Source: Pseudomethylobacillus aquaticus (GTDB lineage: Bacteria; Pseudomonadota; Gammaproteobacteria; Burkholderiales; Methylophilaceae). From it: DNA of 64,000 bases. The DNA lies in the NCBI RefSeq assembly GCF_003730115.1, contig NZ_RJVP01000001.1, forward strand, positions 248,001 to 312,000. Reading direction: 5' to 3'. Made by a program: the position numbers and the translations under genes. Below, in pieces: positions 17,245 to 27,339 of this stretch; position 1 is the stretch's first letter; each line of letters begins with the position of its first letter. The notes below the pieces were generated by a model. The model was given only the letters and a program-made list of their open reading frames with translations, made no database searches and was not told the DNA's origin.

Positions 17245-18113
17245 TCAATACTCCATTGCAAGGTGGTGGAAAGGATGCCAGTGCAGACCGTACCGCCCTG
17301 ACATTCCGTGTTCTGATATTGCACGGTCTTTTCCGGCAGACTGGCGATGCGGGTCGGTGCTACAGCCTGTGCTGGATTGTTTGCTGGCATCTGCGCTGCC
17401 GCGGTTTTCTGGGTGGCAGGCATCAAGCGGCTCAGTTGCTCGGCATCCACGCCGTAGATCTCGGAAAAACGCCTGGCTTTTTCATAATGGCCCTGCTCTA
17501 TCATCAGGCTGAGCAGATTGTTGACGGCCAGGCTGTTGTTTCTATCCAGCTCGATGGCGGTCAGGTATTCCTGCAGCGCGCGCTGCTTGTTACCACTTTT
17601 CATCAAGGCATAACCAAAATCACCACGGATCACGCTGTCGATGGGCGCCAGACTGGCCGCTCTGCTCAGGTATTTGGCAGACTCGGCATGCTGATTCTGC
17701 TGACTCAGCACCAGACCGATCCCCTGATAGGCATACGCCGCTACGCAACTCCCCAGCAGTTGCTGATAGAGCGCAGTGGCTTGTACCAGGCTGCCCACCT
17801 GGCGCAAGCTGTTGGCACGCAGCAGATCAGCACGCGGCGACTTGATGGCCGCGGCGTCCAGGAACGCGATGGCGGCATAGGATTTACGGTCCTGCAGCAC
17901 CTGGGCGATCATATCCAGCTTGCTGTTGTCCTCAGGCTTTAATACTTCACACGCCTGGATACGGCCAGCGGGTTCCGGAAGCGTACTGGCCACTTCTGCG
18001 CTGGCCTCGGTGGCTGCCTTGGTAGGGACGACCGGGCCGCCCAGCGGCGCTGCCTGCAAGGTGTTGCTGAGCAGCAGTGCGCTGAAACCGGCTAACGTTT
18101 TAGTGAACTTCAT
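17241..18113 (-). CDS. tadD: TadD-like TPR protein
   Basis: A 290-residue exported protein (signal peptide ending LQA) with TPR-like helices at about residues 85-215, for example AYQGIGLVLSQQNQHAESAKYLSRAASLAP and RGDFGYALMKSGNKQRALQEYLTAIELD. TadD is the TPR lipoprotein or periplasmic pilotin that helps the RcpA secretin. Here there is no clear lipobox. The start at 18113 is preferred over 18119 because AAGGAG has the right spacing only for the second ATG. It follows tadC by 10 bp. Confidence 0.82.
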   Translation of the reverse strand: MKFTKTLAGFSALLLSNTLQAAPLGGPVVPTKAATEASAEVASTLPEPAGRIQACEVLKPEDNSKLDMIAQVLQDRKSYAAIAFLDAAAIKSPRADLLRANSLRQVGSLVQATALYQQLLGSCVAAYAYQGIGLVLSQQNQHAESAKYLSRAASLAPIDSVIRGDFGYALMKSGNKQRALQEYLTAIELDRNNSLAVNNLLSLMIEQGHYEKARRFSEIYGVDAEQLSRLMPATQKTAAAQMPANNPAQAVAPTRIASLPEKTVQYQNTECQGGTVCTGILSTTLQWSIE

Positions 18114-18123
18114 TGCCATCTCC

Positions 18124-19035
18124 TTAGATTGTGCCTAGTGCCTTGACCAGTGACATGAAGCCTGGGCCAGCGATCAGCAGCAACAGCGCCGGGAACATGA
18201 AGATCACCATGACCATGGTCATCTTCGCCGACAGCTTGCTGACATACTCGCGCAGGTCACTCATCTGGCGTTCTTGCATCATGGTCGTGTAGTTGGCCAG
18301 CGAATCACGTACATTGCCGCCATACTGGGTGACCTGGCGCAACATGGCGACGGTATCGCTCAATTCATCCAGGGCGATGGCCTCTGCCATCTTGGACAAT
18401 GCCTCGCCTCTGTCCTGACCTGCCATGATGCGTGCAATCACCTTTTGCAATTCCTGTGCCATGTTGGGCACGAGGTCTGTCCCCTCTTCTGCACACACCC
18501 GCAAGGCATGCTCCAACGACAAGCCGGAGTCGAACAGCATGCGCAGCATATGCAGCAGCGGCACCAGTTCACTACGGATCGCCTTCAATCTGGTTCTGGC
18601 GCGAACCACCAGCAGCCGCTTCAAACCCAGATAAGCTGCGGCAAAGCCGAGCAAAGGGTAGGAGGACTGGGTCAGCAGCGAACTGCCGGTGGGCACCAGA
18701 AGCAGCCAGGCCAACAAGGCCATGACCGGTGGCAGCAACAATAAAGCGCTGCGAAAAATAAAACGGATACGTTCGCTGCCCCAACCGGCCTGCATCAACA
18801 AGTGACCAATTTCGTCATCTTTGGACGAAGCTGATACCTCCAGCTTGTTGAGCATCCAGTCCAGGCTCATGGGCCAGCGGGATGGATTGAGATGAAAACT
18901 GTCGTCCACGTTGCGGCGGAACACGTCTTCGAAGCGTTGCGACACCTGACGCGATTTGTGGGCTGCACGGTCCAGCACCAGCAAGGCCAGCGCGCACAGT
19001 ACGCAGATGGAAACACCCCAGAGCAATGGATTCAT
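18124..19035 (-). CDS. tadC: Tad inner-membrane platform protein TadC
   Basis: A 303-residue GspF-family membrane protein. It has an N-terminal membrane helix (LLWGVSICVLCALALLVLD), a cytoplasmic four-helix T2SSF domain (about 140-260, GLSLEHALRVCAEEG and LSDTVAMLRQVTQYGGNVRDSL) and a C-terminal helix ending MFPALLLLIAGPGFMSL. With TadB it forms the platform on which the ATPase TadA works to polymerise Flp pilin. It lies 9 bp after tadB in the operon. Confidence 0.92.
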   Translation of the reverse strand: MNPLLWGVSICVLCALALLVLDRAAHKSRQVSQRFEDVFRRNVDDSFHLNPSRWPMSLDWMLNKLEVSASSKDDEIGHLLMQAGWGSERIRFIFRSALLLLPPVMALLAWLLLVPTGSSLLTQSSYPLLGFAAAYLGLKRLLVVRARTRLKAIRSELVPLLHMLRMLFDSGLSLEHALRVCAEEGTDLVPNMAQELQKVIARIMAGQDRGEALSKMAEAIALDELSDTVAMLRQVTQYGGNVRDSLANYTTMMQERQMSDLREYVSKLSAKMTMVMVIFMFPALLLLIAGPGFMSLVKALGTI

Positions 19036-19044
19036 GATGCGGTC

Positions 19045-19949
19045 CTATACACTTTTCAACATACGCCAGAACACAAAGATGCCCGTCAGCTGTAACCCCA
19101 GCGCAGACCAGAACACATAGATACCCGTCGGGTCTTTCAGCATGCCGTCCAGGTAAGCCGGATTCATCAGGTGGATATAGCCCACGATGGAGATCGGGAT
19201 CAGCGACAACACCCAGGCCGACACCTTGGTCTGGCCGGTCATGCTGGCCAGTTCGCGTGCAGCCTGTTCACGCTGACGTATCATCAGCATGATGCTTTTC
19301 AGCAGGTCCTTGGCCGAGGTGCCGTACATATTGCTGATGCGGATGGCCAGCGCCACCAGACCCAGTTCATGCTGGGCATGCAGCTTGGCAGCGTCCTGCA
19401 GGGATTCGGTGAAGCTGGCACCCAGATCAGTAGCACGGATCACCGGCAGCAGTACGTCCCGCAAAGGGATAGGCGTCTCGTCCACTACGGCGCGGATCGC
19501 GCCTTCCACGCTGCGGCCAGTGCCCAGGCTGCGCAGCACCTGGTCGATGAAGGCCGGTATCTGCGCCAGCATCTGCTGGCGACGGCGTTGCAAACGCACA
19601 TAAGGGATCACGAAACCGAGCACGAACACGCCAGCTAGCAAGGCCAGCAGCGCCATCGGCCCGTCCAGCAACAGCTGGGTGACCGCCACCAGCAAGGTCA
19701 GCAACAGCAAGGCCAGCAATTTATGCTGGGCGCCGGGTTCGAAACCCAGGTAGATGGATACCTTCAGATGCATCTCTTCGGCGAAGCTGCGCTGCGCCAC
19801 ACTGCCATCCGCCATGGTCACGTCTTTAGGCAGGGCCAGCGTGAACTGGTCCATCATCTTCTGGCGCAAGCGCTGCTTTTCGCTGATATGCAGGAACATG
19901 AATGCCGCGATCAGCATCATGGCGGCAACGCCCAGGAATAGCATGAAGA

Positions 19950-19953
<4 letters not shown>
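19045..19953 (-). CDS. tadB: Tad inner-membrane platform protein TadB
   Basis: A 302-residue GspF-family protein with N-terminal membrane segments, a T2SSF domain (about 130-250: IPAFIDQVLRSLGTGRSVEGAIRAV, RQREQAARELASMTGQTKVSAWVL) and a C-terminal helix. It is the partner of TadC. Its ATG overlaps the tadA stop by 4 bp. Confidence 0.92.
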
Positions 19954-21212
<1,259 letters not shown>

Positions 21213-21241
21213 GGGAATGTCCTCGCCTGTGCCAGTCGAAA

Positions 21242-22474
21242 TTAACGGTAACGTGCAATCATTTGCGTCAGGCGTTCCAGCCCGCTGCTCTTGCGAGCTG
21301 GCTGGCGGCCACTCAGCACAGCCGTCAATTCACGCAAGCTGGTCAGATAGGGGTCGTTGGGGGCCGTGACGAACATGCTTTCGCCGGAATTGGTCGCCGT
21401 GAGGCGGGCCATGCCTGAAGGCGGCATGGTGGCCAGCAGTGGCAGGTCGAACGATTGCGAGATGCTGTCGCAGTCCGGCAGCAGGCTGGGCAGGTAACGG
21501 TCCACCACCAGGCCGGCGTTCTGCAGCTGTACCTTGTTTTCGCGCAACTGCTTGAGCAGTTCAAAGTTCTTCTTGCAGCTGGGCAGGCTCTGCTCGGCCA
21601 GCATGATGGTGTTGTCCACATTGGCCAGCACCACGGAAAGGAAATCCAGGCGGGTCACCGCACCGACGTTGATGACGATCTGCGAGAAATAACGACGCAT
21701 GGTGCGCAGCATCATGTAGATATCCGCAGAGGTGAACTGCACGTCCTGCCCGCCCTCTTCCGGCATGGCCAACACCGCCAGACCGGATTTGTGCTTGCTG
21801 AAGCCGGTCTGGATCAGCGTGGCGTCCAGGCGACGCAGATTGCGCAACGCGTCCAGGAAGCTGTATTTGGTGGAAAGCCCCATGTACAGCGTGCATTCGG
21901 AATGCGGGATACCCAGATCGATCAGCAAGGTCGGCTCCTGCTGCTGCATGGCGATGGCCAGATGCGCAGCCAGGAAAGGCGCGTCGTTGTTGGGACGAGC
22001 ACTGATGATGGCGGTGATCTTGCCAGCCACTTCGTCTTTCGGAGTGGCAGAGACGCCATCCCGGTTGAATTGGCGGCCCAATACGGCCAGCAGCTCGCTG
22101 GAGCGCATGCCCATCTTGATGAAGTCACGCACACCGGCCCGCATGATCGCCAGCAACAGGTTCTCGTCGGCTGCCTTGGCGATGGCCAGGACCGGCAAGG
22201 AGGGGCGGTTGGCGACCAGGCTTTCGATCAGCGACAACTCCACACGCAGGTCCTTGGGCGACAGATCGGTGACCGTGCTGCCGGTGCGTGTGTCCTGCGA
22301 CTGCAGGTGGATCAGCACCGCATGCGCACTCGCGGCATCGACAAGTTGTGTGATACGTTCAATATCGTTCGTATCTACCTGAATAATATTGGCTGTGTCG
22401 GCACACACTTCATTCAGCCAATCCTGGCAAGGCTGATTGCTGCTGACCAGTACATAGTTTTTCTTGACGTTCAT
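21242..22474 (-). CDS. tadZ: Tad localisation protein TadZ/CpaE
   Basis: A 410-residue protein with an N-terminal receiver-like domain (about 1-130, including VRDFIKMGMRSSELLAVLGRQ) and a ParA/MinD-like domain (about 150-385). The Walker A is degenerate, with ITAIISARPNNDAPFLAAHLA in place of a KGGxGKT loop, as often seen in TadZ. It positions the Tad apparatus at the cell pole in studied species. It is flanked by rcpA and tadA. Confidence 0.88.
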   Translation of the reverse strand: MNVKKNYVLVSSNQPCQDWLNEVCADTANIIQVDTNDIERITQLVDAASAHAVLIHLQSQDTRTGSTVTDLSPKDLRVELSLIESLVANRPSLPVLAIAKAADENLLLAIMRAGVRDFIKMGMRSSELLAVLGRQFNRDGVSATPKDEVAGKITAIISARPNNDAPFLAAHLAIAMQQQEPTLLIDLGIPHSECTLYMGLSTKYSFLDALRNLRRLDATLIQTGFSKHKSGLAVLAMPEEGGQDVQFTSADIYMMLRTMRRYFSQIVINVGAVTRLDFLSVVLANVDNTIMLAEQSLPSCKKNFELLKQLRENKVQLQNAGLVVDRYLPSLLPDCDSISQSFDLPLLATMPPSGMARLTATNSGESMFVTAPNDPYLTSLRELTAVLSGRQPARKSSGLERLTQMIARYR

Positions 22475-22477
22475 GGC

Positions 22478-23872
22478 TTACCTCGACATTCCGCTGGTGG
22501 TGGCTTCAGGGATGCCGCTTCCGGAGAAGAAGAAATCGCTGAAGGATGGTTTGTAATCGTGATAGGCCTTGCCTGGCAGATCTGGCAACTTGGCATCGGC
22601 CGCGATAGGACGGATCAGGCGTGGGGTCACCACCATCAGCAGCTCCTTGTCTTCACGGTCGAAGCGCTTGGAGGTGAAGAAGGCGCCGATGACCGGGATA
22701 CTGCCCAGGCCCGGGAACTTGTCCAGATTGTTGATGGTGTTACGGCTGACCATGCCGCTGATGACGAAGCTTTCGCCATTGCCCAGCGATACGCTGGTAT
22801 CGGTACGGCGTACACGCAGGCCGGGTACCGAGACACCGCCGGTTTGTACCGCATTGGCAAAGTCCAGCTCACTCACCTCTGGGGATACCTTGAGGTAGAT
22901 GCGCTCGTTATCGAGCACGGTAGGTGTCAGCATCAGACGTACGCCGTATTCTTTGTACTGGATGGTGATGGCGCTATCGCTGCCTGCACCGCGACGGATA
23001 GGCACCGGGAATTCACCACCGGCCAGGAAGGTCGCCGTCTGGCCGGAGATGGCAGACAAGGAAGGTTCGGCCAGCGTGTAAGCAAACCCGTTCGATTCCA
23101 GGATACTCAAGGTGCCCAGCAAGCCGGAGCCGAAGTTACCCAGTGCCACGTTAAAGGCGTTCAGTACCGGCAGAAAGCCGGAAGCGCTCTGGAACGAGAA
23201 GCCGTCTGCCGTGGAGCTCACGCTGTTCAGGTTGCCAGGGGCAGACACGGCCAGTGTGCGGTTACCGGAGTTACGACCTGCGAACAGACCGAAGCGCATC
23301 ACGTTCTTGCGGCTGACTTCCACCACTTTGATGTCGATCTGCACATGGCTGTCAAAATCGGCTTTACTGGCGTTCAGCGTCGCGGCCGGGTCCTGCTTGA
23401 GCGCTTGCAGTGCCAGCGCATGGCTGTCCAGGGAACTCGCAGAACCGGTCAGGGCAACCGATTTGCCTGCGGCTGCCACATCCAGCAGCGGATCCACCGT
23501 GGTGGTTTCCAGCGCTTCTTTCTCCAGGTTCACCGGGCGTTGCACATTCAGTTGCAGGATATGGCTGGGCTGGGCCGATTTGCTGTCATCCCATAGTTTG
23601 ACTTCGGTGCTACCCAGGCCCTTGCCGGTGATCATCAGACTGCCGGGCGAGGTGATGGTGACGCTGGCCACTGCCGGGTCGGACACCGCCACGCGGCGCA
23701 GTGACTTGCCGTGCTGGTAGATCTGTTGCTGGCCGACATCGATATCCAGTTTTTCATTGGCACTGGCATCGAAGGCCATCAGGGTGGCTGCGGTCAACAA
23801 TGTGACCAGCAGCGCGGTCCGCATCCAGCTGCCCGGATGCAAGGTTTGGACGTTGGTGTTATGGGTGTTCAT
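22478..23872 (-). CDS. rcpA: Tad outer-membrane secretin RcpA/CpaC
   Basis: A 464-residue secretin. It has a signal peptide (about 1-38), a BON/secretin N domain (KLDIDVGQQQIYQHGKSLRRVAVSDPAVA), and a C-terminal secretin domain (about 250-440) with SALSGQTATFLAGGEFPVP-like sequence, VLDNERIYLKVSPEVSELD and LGSIPVIGAFFTSKRFDREDKELLMVVTPRLI. It forms the outer-membrane pore for the pilus. The stop lies 3 bp before tadZ. An AAGGAAA Shine-Dalgarno precedes the ATG. Confidence 0.93.
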   Translation of the reverse strand: MNTHNTNVQTLHPGSWMRTALLVTLLTAATLMAFDASANEKLDIDVGQQQIYQHGKSLRRVAVSDPAVASVTITSPGSLMITGKGLGSTEVKLWDDSKSAQPSHILQLNVQRPVNLEKEALETTTVDPLLDVAAAGKSVALTGSASSLDSHALALQALKQDPAATLNASKADFDSHVQIDIKVVEVSRKNVMRFGLFAGRNSGNRTLAVSAPGNLNSVSSTADGFSFQSASGFLPVLNAFNVALGNFGSGLLGTLSILESNGFAYTLAEPSLSAISGQTATFLAGGEFPVPIRRGAGSDSAITIQYKEYGVRLMLTPTVLDNERIYLKVSPEVSELDFANAVQTGGVSVPGLRVRRTDTSVSLGNGESFVISGMVSRNTINNLDKFPGLGSIPVIGAFFTSKRFDREDKELLMVVTPRLIRPIAADAKLPDLPGKAYHDYKPSFSDFFFSGSGIPEATTSGMSR

Positions 23873-23873
23873 C

Positions 23874-24836
23874 TTAGTTTTCCTTGAAACTGATGGTTTC
23901 GGTTTTGTCGCCGCTGTGCAGGATCACCTGGGTGCTTTTTTGCACAGGCTTTCTTGCCGGGCTGGAGGCCAGCTTGCTGGGGCCAGGTGCTGCCACCACG
24001 GCTTTCTTGCCGTCCGCAGCGGCCAGTTCAGCCAGGCTGATCTGACGACTATCCACGGTCGCTTCCAGCGGTGTTGGCGGCTCGGCACCGCGCAGTGCCA
24101 GGCGCAGCGAACCGGTATTGGCAGCCAGCATCAGGCGTGTCATGTCGAATTCCTTGACGGCCAGCACGGCGGAGCGACTGGCGGCACCGGACTTCTCATT
24201 GGAGCGCTCGCTGGATTTGGGCTTGCCTGCGCTGAGCGCATCGTCCTGTCCCAGCAAGCTGTTCTGTTCGGTATTTTCAGTGGTTTCTGACTGGGCTGTG
24301 GCTTGCAGATCCGGGCCATAACTCAACACCCGTACGTCCTGCAGCACCACTTGCGCATTGGTTTGCTTGACCGCCTTGTCGGTCTTGTTCTCTGCTTCCA
24401 GGAACAGCAGCACATCCACATGGTCACCGGGCTTGATATGGCCACCCACGCCGACCACCTCGTCCACCTTGATGGCAATGCCACGCTCACCCGGCTTGAG
24501 CATCTCTGCAGCAGGACCCAGGTCCGGCAGCTGACTGGTCAGCACCGGCGACCCTGCTTCGATCTGGGCGATGGTCATCTTGCCTATCAGTTGCGACTTG
24601 CTGGAAAACGTCATCAGGTTCTTTTGCTCCACCATGCGCACCGACAGATCGGTTTCCTTGAGCACTTCACCGGCAGGGATGGTCTGCTCGACCACCACCT
24701 GCGGATAGGTCATGGGCGGTGCTTTGACGATGACAGGCTCGGCTGGACGTTCGCTGAGACGCAGGCCGAACCAGCCGGCAGCAACCGCACCGATGACCAG
24801 CAGCAGTGCGACGATTCTTAGAAAATTGACAGTCAT
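23874..24836 (-). CDS. rcpC: Tad assembly protein RcpC/CpaB
   Basis: A 320-residue protein with one N-terminal membrane helix and a SAF domain. Recognisable parts are VVVEQTIPAGEVLKETDLSVRMVEQ and ERGIAIKVDEVVGVGGHIKPGDHVDVLLFLE, typical of CpaB. It is thought to link the secretin to the inner complex. The C-terminal 100 residues are Ser/Ala-rich. It is adjacent to rcpA in the usual Tad order. Confidence 0.92.
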   Translation of the reverse strand: MTVNFLRIVALLLVIGAVAAGWFGLRLSERPAEPVIVKAPPMTYPQVVVEQTIPAGEVLKETDLSVRMVEQKNLMTFSSKSQLIGKMTIAQIEAGSPVLTSQLPDLGPAAEMLKPGERGIAIKVDEVVGVGGHIKPGDHVDVLLFLEAENKTDKAVKQTNAQVVLQDVRVLSYGPDLQATAQSETTENTEQNSLLGQDDALSAGKPKSSERSNEKSGAASRSAVLAVKEFDMTRLMLAANTGSLRLALRGAEPPTPLEATVDSRQISLAELAAADGKKAVVAAPGPSKLASSPARKPVQKSTQVILHSGDKTETISFKEN

Positions 24837-24869
24837 GTTGAGATTCTCGCTATCAGATAAAAATGTGAA

Positions 24870-25367
24870 CTAGAACAACCGTAGAACGGCGGTTCCACGA
24901 AGTTGGCTAGGCAAAGGCAGCATGGGGCGACCATTCGGCAGATTGAAACTTGGGAGGATGGGCTGGCCGCTGTAGTCTGCATATTCCACGCGCACGGTCA
25001 GCACATTGGCGGTCACATCCACTTGCACACGGGAGTTACCAGCGCCTAATACTTTTTGTTTGATGCCGTCAGGCAGCCACACCAGGCTGTTGCCCACGGT
25101 GGTACGCACTTGCGGAATGACGCCAGCACTGATGTATTCACTGTCGCTGGGGAATGCCAAAGGATCGACAGCGATCGCTGCCCGGGCACCCTCTTCAGAA
25201 GCATGAGCGAACGAGGCTTGTAGCAGGAACATCAGGGAATAATTGATGATGGCGTAGAACAAGGTGAAGATCAGCAGGAAGATGATGGCGAATTCGATCG
25301 CCACTGCGCCACGCTGACTCTTGGCTAGCCCTGCCCGCCTGTTACTTTGATTATCTGCTTTGCGCAT
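24870..25367 (-). CDS. tadE: TadE-family pseudopilin
   Basis: A 165-residue protein whose N-terminus reads RGAVAIEFAIIFLLIFTLFYAIINYSLMFLLQ. It has Gly20 before the cleavage point, Glu25 at +5 and Phe26 at +6, so it keeps the recognition signals used by the Tad prepilin peptidase. The ATG at 25367 is two bases after the 47-residue pilin-like gene's stop, and a longer upstream reading frame is not supported. TadE is a minor pseudopilin. In many Tad loci it is distal; here it is the second gene. Confidence 0.82.
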   Translation of the reverse strand: MRKADNQSNRRAGLAKSQRGAVAIEFAIIFLLIFTLFYAIINYSLMFLLQASFAHASEEGARAAIAVDPLAFPSDSEYISAGVIPQVRTTVGNSLVWLPDGIKQKVLGAGNSRVQVDVTANVLTVRVEYADYSGQPILPSFNLPNGRPMLPLPSQLRGTAVLRLF

Positions 25368-25369
25368 GA

Positions 25370-25513
25370 TCAACTTCCCAGCCACTTTCCGCTCAAAATA
25401 AGCAGTACCAACAACACACATATCAAGCCGGCAATGATGGCGAACTGAAGTGCACTGACGGGGGTTCTGTTGATACTGCGCCGCACTGCACTTTGTTTGA
25501 TACGTTGCCACAT
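25370..25513 (-). CDS. Small Flp-like pilin with atypical processing site
   Basis: A 47-residue protein starting MWQRIKQSAVRRSINRTP, followed by one hydrophobic segment (residues 19-41) and ending SGKWLGS. Aligned with the Flp type IVb pilin motif (G-x-T-A-I-E-Y-x-L-I-A-G-L-I), residues 18-33 read PVSALQFAIIAGLICV. The hydrophobic register AxxxxAIIAGLIxV is kept, but Gly(-1) is Pro, Glu(+5) is Gln and Tyr(+6) is Phe. It occupies the first position of the operon, where flp usually sits. A sigma-54 promoter ends 36 bp upstream. The alternatives are a degenerate or non-cleaved Flp paralogue, or a small membrane protein. No canonical flp or prepilin peptidase gene is in the window. Confidence 0.72.
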   Translation of the reverse strand: MWQRIKQSAVRRSINRTPVSALQFAIIAGLICVLLVLLILSGKWLGS

Positions 25514-25548
25514 CCGACCTGCCCTTTAACTCATTACGAGTGGACATA

Positions 25549-25564
25549 GGCAAGCTCTGTGCCA
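25549..25564 (-). promoter_or_regulatory. Sigma-54 promoter of the Tad operon
   Basis: On the minus strand the sequence is TGGCACAGAGCTTGCC, matching TGGCAC-N5-TTGC with the required GG-N10-GC spacing. Transcription should start near 25537, about 24 bases before the first gene's ATG at 25513. This makes the operon dependent on RpoN and an activator. Confidence 0.8.
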
Positions 25565-25882
25565 ATGGGGAATTTCGATGCTGAGTGTGGCTGAAAAGCC
25601 TGATCTGGCGCGGTTTCAAGCCGCAAACGCCGACGAATGCAGTGGTCTGCGTAGATGGCCGTAATCATCCGGCTCGCTGACGCGACTGGTCAGCGCAGGA
25701 CCAGCGGTGTCAGCTGGTCATCGATATGACAAAAACTGTCACTTGATGCACAAAGCGGTCAGCCCTGATTCCACTTTGGCCCGCTTGAGCCTGCCTGGTG
25801 AGATGGGGGGGATGGTGCTGGCAGTCTCATCTGCGCGATGAGTTAAGCCATAAGTGAAAACAGGTGTCATCGCAAACAGCTG

Positions 25883-25898
25883 TGGCACGTTAGCTGCA
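25883..25898 (+). promoter_or_regulatory. Sigma-54-type promoter towards the 63-residue gene
   Basis: TGGCACGTTAGCTGCA matches TGGCACG-N4-TTGCA with one mismatch and correct GG-N10-GC spacing. It points away from the Tad operon. The next gene on this strand begins 206 bases downstream, leaving a leader of about 190 bases. Confidence 0.6.
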
Positions 25899-26103
25899 TC
25901 TATTGCTTGATGCCATGTGTGGTATGTGCGAACTGCCTACGCCAGCCAACTGTCATGAGGGTTTCATGACATCGCCACATGCCAGCGGCAAGCTGTGCGC
26001 AGTTTTTTGATTGAATGATGTGAATCATTTCCACAGAAACGAATCACAGACAGCACTGAATATCCTTCAGTGTGACATTTGAATTCCCAAAAGGAGTGTT
26101 TTG

Positions 26104-26295
26104 ATGCAAGCCATGCTACATCCGGTCGATAACAGCAGATTGACCGACCTGCGTTCCCAACTGATTGCCGAACAACATGCGGCCACTGCGCTGATCGAAC
26201 TGGCGCTGATGAAAGAATCCAAGTTGAAGGAATCAAACGACCAGGCCGAACGTCAGCGGCTGGTCAGCAGCATCACCGCTTTTTGCGATTGCGTC
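26104..26295 (+). CDS. Small hypothetical protein divergent from the Tad operon
   Basis: A 63-residue hydrophilic protein, MQAMLHPVDNSRLTDLRSQL and onward, ending AFCDCV with stop TGA at 26296-26298. It is predicted to be mostly helical (LRSQLIAEQHAATALIELALMKESKLKESN) with no signal or membrane segment. AAAGGAG lies eight bases before the ATG at 26104, a strong translation start. A sigma-54-type promoter is upstream. I do not recognise the family. Its divergent position suggests, but does not show, a link to pilus regulation. Confidence 0.6.
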
Positions 26296-26439
26296 TGAGT
26301 CAGCGCTCTGAGCCAGCGCTAAACCGCAACAACTGGCAGAGCCAGTCATTTCATGCGCTGACGGCAAGTTGCCATCAAACCAGCCAGCGCCGGTTTGACA
26401 GCATGCGAGCCTTAGCGTGATTTAATTAGTTTGATTTAA

Positions 26440-27243
26440 TTAACGTGATTTAAGCTGTTCCGTCAGATGGGGTGCCAGCAACTGGATCATCTGCGCGAAC
26501 ACCCTGGGGTTGGCGGCCACGATGTTGCCGGTCTCCAGCCAGCCTTCGTTACCTTCAAAGTCACCCACCATGCCACCGGCCTCCTGGATCAGCAGACCAC
26601 CTGCTGCCACGTCCCATTTGGACAGGCCGATCTCCCAGAAACCGTCATACCAACCGGCAGCCACATAGGCCAGATCAAGCGCCGCAGCACCAGGGCGACG
26701 CAGGCCAGCGGTTTTTTTGACCATGTCCTTGAACATGCCCAGATACGCCTCCAGATGCGTGAAGTCACGGAATGGCAGACCGGTGCCGATCAGCGAATCC
26801 TGTAGCTTGGCGCGATTGCTGACGCGGATACGTCGGTCGTTGAGGAAGGCGCCACGGCCCTTGGTGGCCGTGAACAGATCGTTACGGTTCGGATCGTAGA
26901 CCACGGCCTGGGTCAGCTGACCCTGTTGTTGCAGCGCGATGGAGATACAGTATTGCGGCAGGCCATGCAGGAAATTGGTGGTGCCATCCAGTGGATCGAT
27001 GATCCAGACGTTGTCGGCATGCACATTGGTGTCGCCACTCTCCTCACCGATGAAACCATGATCAGGATAGGCATCCTTGAGGGTCTCGATAATGGCGGCT
27101 TCGGCCGCATGATCGACCTCGGTGACGAAGTCGTTATAGGTCTTGCTGCGGATCTGCAGCGCGCCGATGTCCTGGGAAGCGCGGTTGATGATGGTGCCTG
27201 CGCGGCGGGCTGCCTTGACGGCGTTGGTCAGTATGGGATGCAT
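26440..27243 (-). CDS. suhB: Inositol monophosphatase-family protein SuhB
   Basis: A 267-residue member of the Li-sensitive phosphatase family. The metal site is visible in [24 protein letters not shown] (DPLDGT) and [17 protein letters not shown]. SuhB of E. coli is also a component of the rRNA antitermination complex. The length equals the E. coli protein (267). It is divergent from trmJ, which is the arrangement next to isc operons in many proteobacteria. Confidence 0.95.
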   Translation of the reverse strand: MHPILTNAVKAARRAGTIINRASQDIGALQIRSKTYNDFVTEVDHAAEAAIIETLKDAYPDHGFIGEESGDTNVHADNVWIIDPLDGTTNFLHGLPQYCISIALQQQGQLTQAVVYDPNRNDLFTATKGRGAFLNDRRIRVSNRAKLQDSLIGTGLPFRDFTHLEAYLGMFKDMVKKTAGLRRPGAAALDLAYVAAGWYDGFWEIGLSKWDVAAGGLLIQEAGGMVGDFEGNEGWLETGNIVAANPRVFAQMIQLLAPHLTEQLKSR

Positions 27244-27339
27244 GTGGGGTTCCGCTATTGCCCGGCCGATTCGGCGGGCGCGATTGAAAGAACTGCTAAA
27301 ATGCTATTTTAATGGCTAACGTCCCGACCTCCAAATATC

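Larger units (their letters stand above)
25514..26103. other. Divergent regulatory region between the Tad operon and a small gene
   Basis: This 590-bp gap has no gene on either strand that I can support. It carries a sigma-54-type promoter at each end pointing outward (25549-25564 minus; 25883-25898 plus). Between them, GTCAGC occurs at 25688-25694 (in GGTCAGC), 25709-25714 and 25757-25763 (in GGTCAGC), and inverted at 25676-25681. These are candidate sites for an enhancer-binding protein. Confidence 0.6.

Noticed and set aside
21455-23596. A very long open frame on the plus strand opposite tadZ and rcpA
   Set aside because: It is His- and Gln-rich with no recognisable domain, and it lies opposite two well-supported Tad genes. 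High GC makes such antisense frames common.
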